Positions 60,138 through 64,000 of a DNA stretch of 64,000 nucleotides are shown piece by piece. Below the pieces are notes generated by a model. That model ran no database searches. It saw only the letters and a list, made by a program, of their open reading frames with translations, and was not told where the DNA came from. The stretch spans positions 1,416,001-1,480,000 of the forward strand of contig CANLUY010000001.1 in the NCBI GenBank assembly GCA_947494435.1. Direction: 5' to 3'. Numbering within the stretch: the first letter of the stretch is position 1; each line of letters begins with the position of its first letter. The translations under genes and the position numbers were made by a program. This DNA is from an uncultured Litoreibacter sp. (GTDB taxonomy: Bacteria > Pseudomonadota > Alphaproteobacteria > Rhodobacterales > Rhodobacteraceae).

Positions 60138-61124
60138 CTAGCTGGTGCGAGCCTTTTTGGGCGTATGTGCGTGGATCACCTTGAACCCGCCGGTTTGGCT
60201 GATCACTTTGATCTGCCTGAAGTGGTCGTCCAGCGTGGCTTCATAGGGGAGCGTACGGTTCGCGACGAGCCAGAGTTGACCTTTCGGCTTCAGCATCTCG
60301 GCCGCTTTGCGAATGAATGCGGCTCCGAGGGCTGGGTCAGGTTTGCGTGAGATGTGGAATGGCGGGTTGGTGAGGACGGCGTCAAAGCCAGTCTCGTTCA
60401 AATCGAGAACATCGGCCCAATGGAACGTCGCTCGCGGGTCTGTGACATTATGCTTTGCGCATGCGACTGCGTGATAGTCGGCCTCATACGCGTCAATTGA
60501 TGAAATTGCATCGGATTTCAACGCTTCGGCTGTCAGATATCCCCAACCGGCACCAAGATCGGCAACCTTGCCCTTCAAGACGGGCAGCGCGTCTGCCAGC
60601 AGTTTTGATCCCTGATCGGGGCCATCGGCAGAAAACACACCAGCCCGCGTGGTCCAGCCGTTTGGAAATAGGTAGGTCGTATCGAGCCAGTCGTCTATGT
60701 CGGGCAACGTGTTCGGTCGTGTGAACCAGACCAGCTTTCCATGTGCTTTTGAATAGCTCGTCACGTCTTCGAAACGACGCTTGAGTTCTTTTAGGATGCC
60801 TTCAATACCATCTGTTTTGTCACCATCAACCGCGATCAAGCCGCCGCTTTCGGTTTTCAAAAGGGCCTGTCCAATCAATTCAAGCGTGGCCGCTTTTGAT
60901 CTGTGCGCGTTGACAACGCAATGCTCGACATCGTCCTCAAGCACCGGAGAGACGGCTATGCCGCGCTCTTTGAGGGCCGCGAAGTCTGGATAGATAGGTT
61001 GGGCCGCTGTGAGAGTGTCGACGCCAAGCTCGGTGTAGGGGGACGCATTTAGCCAGCCTACAAGGCCAGTTGGCACTTCTAGTTCACCGCTCTCGGCGGC
61101 CAGAAGAAAACGGGAGGTTTGCAT
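60138..61124 (-). CDS. rsmC: RsmC-like rRNA guanine-N2 methyltransferase
   Basis: 328 aa. The C-terminal half is a class I SAM-dependent methyltransferase: VADLGAGWGYLTAEAL (motif I, about 186-201), IDAYEADYHAVACA and the N2-guanine signature TNPPFH (about 254-259), then LWLVANRTLPYEATL. The N-terminal half is a degenerate copy of the fold, as in RsmC, which modifies G1207 of 16S rRNA. RlmG, with the same layout, is an alternative. Confidence 0.88.
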   Translation of the reverse strand: MQTSRFLLAAESGELEVPTGLVGWLNASPYTELGVDTLTAAQPIYPDFAALKERGIAVSPVLEDDVEHCVVNAHRSKAATLELIGQALLKTESGGLIAVDGDKTDGIEGILKELKRRFEDVTSYSKAHGKLVWFTRPNTLPDIDDWLDTTYLFPNGWTTRAGVFSADGPDQGSKLLADALPVLKGKVADLGAGWGYLTAEALKSDAISSIDAYEADYHAVACAKHNVTDPRATFHWADVLDLNETGFDAVLTNPPFHISRKPDPALGAAFIRKAAEMLKPKGQLWLVANRTLPYEATLDDHFRQIKVISQTGGFKVIHAHTPKKARTS

Positions 61125-61146
61125 GAAAGCTCAAGCAGGCGCGCGC

Positions 61147-61488
61147 CTACTCTTTTTCCATAGTGCATTGTAGAGGATGCTGATTGCGGCGCGCGAAGTC
61201 CATGACTTGCGCAACTTTGGTCTCCGCAATCTCGAAAGAAAAGACGCCGACAACTGCAAGACCTTTCTTGTGAACGGTCAGCATGATCTCAACCGACTGG
61301 GCGTGGTTGATCTGGAAGAAACGTTCCAGCACGAGGACCACGAATTCCATCGGCGTGTAATCATCATTCAAGAGCATCACCTTATACATCGGCGGCTTCT
61401 TGGTCTTTGGCTTGGTCTTCAGGACGGTATCAACACCGGTTCCGGCGTCGTCATCGTCTTTGGACAATATGAATTCAGGTGCTGTCAC
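61147..61488 (-). CDS. clpS: ATP-dependent Clp protease adaptor ClpS
   Basis: 113 aa. The N-degron pocket segment [20 protein letters not shown] (about 39-58) and [20 protein letters not shown] are diagnostic. ClpS delivers N-end-rule substrates to ClpAP. The N-terminal 30 residues are an acidic then Lys-rich flexible extension. The opposite strand is open along the full gene, an artefact (see rejected items). Confidence 0.97.
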   Translation of the reverse strand: MTAPEFILSKDDDDAGTGVDTVLKTKPKTKKPPMYKVMLLNDDYTPMEFVVLVLERFFQINHAQSVEIMLTVHKKGLAVVGVFSFEIAETKVAQVMDFARRNQHPLQCTMEKE

Positions 61489-61572
61489 GTCTGTGCCTTG
61501 CCGAAGAGATTCTGTGGTGAGATATCAGTATATAGGACCGAGGTCCTGCCAGAAAAGGGGGTTCGGGTTAAC

Positions 61573-62271
61573 ATGTCGCAAACAATCACAACAATTGGTT
61601 TCGATGCGGATGACACTCTTTGGCAGAATGAAGAGTTTTTTCGTCTGACGCAGGACCGCTTTTGCGCGCTTTTGGCGGGGTATGCGGATCCTGAAACGCT
61701 TGCTGAAAAACTGCTGCAGGCGGAGCGGCGTAATCTTGGGCGGTACGGGTTCGGGATCAAGGGGTTCGTGTTGTCGATGATTGAGACGGCGATTGAGGTG
61801 ACGGATCAGAAGGTGCCTGCATCTGTTATCGCGGAGATCATTGAGGCGGGTCAGGACATGTTGGTCCATCCGATCCATCTGTTGCCTCATGCTGAGGCGA
61901 CGGTTTCTTCGCTGGCGGGGCGGTTCAGGTTGATCTTGATTACGAAGGGCGACTTGCTGGATCAAGAGCGGAAGCTGGCGCAGTCGGGGCTGGGAGAGAT
62001 GTTTGATGCGGTGGAGATCGTTTCAGAGAAAGTTCCGCAGACTTATATGCGGGCTTTTATGCGGCATGGGGATGGGCCGGAGCGGGCGGTTATGGTGGGC
62101 AATTCCATGAAGTCAGATGTTGTGCCCGCGATTGATGCGGGCGGCTGGGGGGTGCATGTGCCAGCTAAATATGAATGGGAGATCGAGCGGGCGGAGGCGC
62201 CGGTGGATCATCCCAGATTTCGGGTTTTGAGGGACCTGAGCGGGCTTGTCCCGATGTTGGACGAGCTGTGA
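61573..62271 (+). CDS. HAD-superfamily hydrolase
   Basis: 232 aa from the ATG at 61573. The frame is open far upstream (to 61177), but that part lies antisense to clpS. Motif I FDADDTLW gives nucleophile Asp11 and acid Asp13; motif II ILITKGD and motif III/IV MVGNSMKSDVVPAIDAGG close the site. The cap is helical (C1). It is probably a small phosphatase for a sugar phosphate, nucleotide or related compound; the substrate is not predictable. Confidence 0.9.
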   Translation: MSQTITTIGFDADDTLWQNEEFFRLTQDRFCALLAGYADPETLAEKLLQAERRNLGRYGFGIKGFVLSMIETAIEVTDQKVPASVIAEIIEAGQDMLVHPIHLLPHAEATVSSLAGRFRLILITKGDLLDQERKLAQSGLGEMFDAVEIVSEKVPQTYMRAFMRHGDGPERAVMVGNSMKSDVVPAIDAGGWGVHVPAKYEWEIERAEAPVDHPRFRVLRDLSGLVPMLDEL

Positions 62272-62278
62272 TGCTGAA

Positions 62279-62296
62279 TTCCCCGCGTGCGGGGAA
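62279..62296. terminator. short hairpin between the HAD gene and recR
   Basis: TTCCCCG (62279-62285) and CGGGGAA (62290-62296), loop CGTG, then ATTTATAAATAT. It lies 8 bp after the HAD stop and 50 bp after recR on the opposite strand. The T-tract is weak in either direction, so it is a modest, possibly two-way terminator. Confidence 0.5.
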
Positions 62297-62346
62297 ATTT
62301 ATAAATATCTGATTTTAAAAGATAGTCGTGAATTTTAAGGATTTCT

Positions 62347-62955
62347 TTACATGGCTTTGCGGGCTTTGAGGGCGGCTGTGATTGTACCGTCATCAAGATA
62401 GTCCAGCTCGCCACCAATGGGGACGCCTTGGGCAAGCGATGTGACGGTGATGGCGCGTTTTTCCAGCTCGCCTGCGATGTAATGGGCCGTGGTTTGGCCG
62501 TCGATGGTGGCGTTGAGCGCCAGAATGACTTCGGTGATGCCCTCGGAGGAGACACGGTCCATCAGTTTGGGAATGCGCAATTCATCGGGGCCTATGGCGT
62601 CGAGCGCGCTGAGCGTGCCGCCGAGCACATGATAACGGCCTTTGAAGACGGCGGCGCGTTCCATCGCCCAAAGATCGGCGACATCTTCGACGACGCAAAT
62701 CTCGCCATTTGCACGTTTCGGGCTGTCGCAGATATCGCAGGTGTCAGACGTGCCGACATTGCCGCAATTGAGGCACTCACGCGCCGTTGCCGCGACTGTT
62801 TGCAAGACATCCGACAGTGGCGTCATGAGAAGCGCACGTTTCTTGATCATGTGCAACACGGCGCGACGCGCCGAGCGGGGCCCGAGGCCGGGTAGTTTGG
62901 CCATCATCTCGATCAGGGCGTCTATGTCTTTGGTGTTGGACAATGGAGGTGGCAC
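62347..62955 (-). CDS. recR: recombination mediator protein RecR
   Basis: 202 aa from a GTG at 62955; a TTG at 62943 ([10 protein letters not shown]) is an alternative start. It has the helix-hairpin-helix [12 protein letters not shown], the C4 zinc finger ([16 protein letters not shown], about 61-76) and a Toprim domain ([16 protein letters not shown] onward). RecR works with RecO (and RecF) to load RecA on gapped DNA. Composite palindromic element 1 ends 15 bp upstream of the GTG and may affect its translation. Confidence 0.95.
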   Translation of the reverse strand: MPPPLSNTKDIDALIEMMAKLPGLGPRSARRAVLHMIKKRALLMTPLSDVLQTVAATARECLNCGNVGTSDTCDICDSPKRANGEICVVEDVADLWAMERAAVFKGRYHVLGGTLSALDAIGPDELRIPKLMDRVSSEGITEVILALNATIDGQTTAHYIAGELEKRAITVTSLAQGVPIGGELDYLDDGTITAALKARKAM

Positions 62956-62970
62956 CTAGCTTGGATTGGT

Positions 62971-63038
62971 GTGGGACTCCGCCAAAATGCTGTGCATTTT
63001 CACTCTGTCCCACCGGTCGCATTGCCGGGCAATGCGAC
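62971..63038 (-). repeat. composite palindromic element, copy 1 (ybaB 3' side)
   Basis: On the minus strand, in order: a 10-bp perfect hairpin GTCGCATTGC/GCAATGCGAC with loop CCG (63038-63016); 2 nt; arm GTGGGAC (63013-63007); 6 nt AGAGTG; arm AAAATGC (63000-62994), triloop ACA, arm GCATTTT (62990-62984); 6 nt GGCGGA; arm GTCCCAC (62977-62971). Thus a 7-bp outer stem, a 6x6 internal loop and a 7-bp inner stem follow the first hairpin. It begins on the base next to the ybaB stop and fills the ybaB–recR spacer. A second copy with the same geometry is at 63856-63925. Confidence 0.8.
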
Positions 63039-63383
63039 TCAAAAAGGCAACTTCATACCAGCGGGGAGACCCATGCCTTCGGTGAGTTTGCCCATCTCTT
63101 CTTGCGCTTTCGTTTGCGCCTTCCCTTGGGCGTCTTTGATGGCCGCGAGGATCAGGTCTTCGACCACTTCTTTTTCTTCGGGATGGAAGATGGAGGGGTC
63201 AATATCGAGCGCGGTGATCACACCTTTGGCCGTGGATGTGGCTTTCACCAGTCCTGCACCGCTTTCGCCGGTGACGGTCATATTTTCCAGCTCTTCCTGC
63301 ATTTCGCCCATTTTGGCCTGCATTTCCTGAGCTTTTTTCATCATTCCGGCCATATCGCCGAGACCGCCTAGTCCTTTGAGCAT
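63039..63383 (-). CDS. ybaB: YbaB/EbfC nucleoid-associated protein
   Basis: 114 aa. Met/Lys/Glu-rich helix at the N-terminus (MKKAQEMQAKMGEMQEELENM), then VTGESGAGLVKATSTAKG and the conserved central strands, ending with DAQGKAQTKAQEEMG. YbaB dimers bind DNA and are typically encoded with dnaX and recR, as here. It is followed immediately by composite element 1. Confidence 0.95.
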   Translation of the reverse strand: MLKGLGGLGDMAGMMKKAQEMQAKMGEMQEELENMTVTGESGAGLVKATSTAKGVITALDIDPSIFHPEEKEVVEDLILAAIKDAQGKAQTKAQEEMGKLTEGMGLPAGMKLPF

Positions 63384-63399
63384 GAAGTGTCTCCGTGTG

Positions 63400-63786
63400 T
63401 CAGAGCCGCGTCTCGCGCGGCAGGGTGTATAGGATCATTGCGATACATATTGCAGTGACAGCGCTGATGAACAAGATGGGGGAGCCGATACAGCCCTGAG
63501 AAATCGCGAGAGAGCTTGTCATATGTTCACTCGCGAATGTCACGAAGGTGACGAGACCTGACCAGAGCAAAACCACCGCCAAAGCGCCCCATTGGCTGCG
63601 TTTGAAGATGACAATCGCGCTGGCGGCGAGCAACAACAGCGAGGGCAGCATCGTGAAAAGGTAGATGGCTTCCTGCCACGCAGGTGTGGGGGTGCCGGGG
63701 GTCCAGTTTGGTCTGAGTTTGTGACAGACCTCTGCCAGAGCGGGGCCTGGGATGAGGGTTGCGAGTGTAAGGGTTTTTAGGGAGAT
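63400..63786 (-). CDS. small membrane protein, no canonical start codon visible
   Basis: About 128 aa. The first recognisable stretch, SLKTLTLATLIPGPALA then EVCHKLRPNWTPGTPTPAW, looks like a signal peptide and mature start. Three membrane helices follow (AIYLFTMLPSLLLLAASAIVIF, WGALAVVLLWSGLVTFVTF, SPILFISAVTAICIAMILY). The last Met/Val/Leu start in frame before the signal is absent: the codon in the ATG position is ATC (63786-63784), with GGGAG upstream. I recall similar small proteins near dnaX/ybaB in Rhodobacterales. Either ATC is used, the protein starts far upstream in the hairpin region (ATG at 63927 or 63954), or it is newly inactivated. Confidence 0.55.
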   Translation of the reverse strand: MSLKTLTLATLIPGPALAEVCHKLRPNWTPGTPTPAWQEAIYLFTMLPSLLLLAASAIVIFKRSQWGALAVVLLWSGLVTFVTFASEHMTSSLAISQGCIGSPILFISAVTAICIAMILYTLPRETRL

Positions 63787-63855
63787 CGGGTGACGCTCCC
63801 GCTGAAGCGGGTCGCCCCACCCGCCCTCCCGTATGTGCGCGAGAGGGGCGAATAG
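63787..63855 (-). other. GC-rich spacer with a small hairpin
   Basis: Between composite element 2 and the small membrane protein. It contains the near-perfect palindrome CCCGCT-GA-AGCGGG (63798-63811) and adjacent GGGT/GACCC repeats. It is about 75% G+C by eye and has no T-run. An open frame crosses it, but codons look non-coding, so I treat it as spacer. Confidence 0.5.
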
Positions 63856-63925
63856 GTGCCGGCCCGCCAAAAATCTTTGATTTTTCGCTACACCGCACTT
63901 GGTTGATCCGCTGCGCGGCTCAACC
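63856..63925 (-). repeat. composite palindromic element, copy 2 (dnaX 3' side)
   Basis: Minus strand, in order: hairpin GGTTGA-G-CCGC/GCGG-A-TCAACC (63925-63901), with the dnaX TGA stop inside its first arm; 2 nt; arm GTGCGGT (63898-63892); 6 nt GTAGCG; arm AAAAATC (63885-63879), triloop AAA, arm GATTTTT (63875-63869); 6 nt GGCGGG; arm CCGGCAC (63862-63856). The spacing between each part equals that of copy 1, although the arm sequences differ. The outer stem pairs at 5 of 7 positions. Confidence 0.75.
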
Positions 63926-64000
63926 ATCTTCAAAGGGATCCCACTCATCTTCAACTTCCGGCAGGGCTTCCACAGCGGCTTCCTGCACCAGCTCTTCCGG
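63920..64000 (-). CDS. dnaX: DNA polymerase III subunit gamma/tau, 3' end only
   Basis: The last 26 residues plus TGA (63922-63920) are in the window, frame phase set from base 64000. They are very acidic: PEELVQEAAVEALPEVEDEW then DPFEDG. This is like the C-terminal tail of alphaproteobacterial DnaX. The neighbours ybaB and recR, in the same order and strand as in most bacteria, support it. DnaX is the clamp-loader ATPase subunit. The assignment rests on context plus this tail. Confidence 0.7.
   Translation of the reverse strand, partial: PEELVQEAAVEALPEVEDEWDPFEDG

Noticed and set aside
61177-61572. 364-aa frame running from 61177 through the HAD hydrolase gene
   Set aside because: The first 132 codons lie exactly antisense to clpS, a well-supported gene, and carry no HAD similarity; the HAD protein begins at 61573.
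63400-63954. 184-aa version of the small membrane protein starting at 63954
   Set aside because: Its first 55 codons would run through the dnaX end, composite element 2 and a GC-rich spacer, and give a basic, low-similarity leader in front of a clear signal peptide.
1-64000. CRISPR arrays, tRNA or rRNA genes, insertion sequences, prophage or integrase genes
   Set aside because: Nearly all spacers are too short, and the three long ones (7957-8367, 23473-23776, 54566-54804) show no cloverleaf, spaced repeats or transposase remains; no transposase, integrase or phage-like proteins occur.

Overview
The window looks like an ordinary chromosomal stretch of a marine Roseobacter-group alphaproteobacterium (Rhodobacterales). 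The evidence is the gene content and order: dnaX–ybaB–recR, uvrC–pgsA–moaD–moaE, ureDABCEFG next to urtABCDE, pyrB next to a metal-ligand-free dihydroorotase homologue, trcR (DUF1013), COQ9, an aa3-type oxidase subunit IV microprotein, a DmdC-like acyl-CoA dehydrogenase and a VPLPA-CTERM protein. I see no rRNA, tRNA, insertion sequence, prophage or CRISPR array. Gene density is very high, with many 1-4 bp stop/start overlaps.

Layout: 1-2987 holds the 3' end of fumarylacetoacetase and a three-gene aromatic-oxidation cluster (MBL-fold protein, FAD monooxygenase, DUF2783). 3037-14279 is a complete urea-use island: urease structural and accessory genes on the minus strand, diverging from a urea ABC transporter on the plus strand. 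14442-18677 encodes a form II (AYRGAGR) CO-dehydrogenase-like molybdenum hydroxylase, coxG-S-L-M. 18780-23472 carries a DM13 protein, a class III aminotransferase, a short SppA, a zinc-ribbon microprotein, a Ca2+/Na+ antiporter and a PTR1-like reductase. 23473-27060 is an AT-rich spacer with a perfect DnaA box followed by uvrC-pgsA-moaD-moaE. 27061-40163 is housekeeping: EamA exporter, OmpA/BON envelope protein, ubiA, rsmE, gshA, tandem DUF805 genes, plsY, the pyrB operon, uracil-DNA glycosylase and moaB.

40250-51715 contains an RND efflux pair, a DsbD-N protein, YqgE, Sua5-type TsaC, a DmdC-like dehydrogenase coupled to an MBL hydrolase, and a run of small genes that includes the orphan cytochrome oxidase subunit. 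51773-64000 holds acnB, rpsU, COQ9, a quinone oxidoreductase, a VPLPA-CTERM protein, RNase T2, trcR, a catalytically degenerate SDR, rsmC, clpS, a HAD hydrolase, recR, ybaB, a membrane protein without a canonical start codon, and the 3' end of dnaX.

The least explained structure is a pair of composite palindromic elements at 62971-63038 and 63856-63925. Their primary sequences differ, but stem, loop and spacer lengths are the same, and one stem shows compensatory changes. Each lies directly 3' of a minus-strand gene (ybaB, dnaX). They look like two members of a structured repeat or RNA family. Other leads are four TGCAAC half-sites arranged around the urease and urea-transporter starts, a GTATAC pair upstream of acnB, several enzyme homologues lacking key residues, and two microproteins (34 and 55 aa) found by reading gene junctions.
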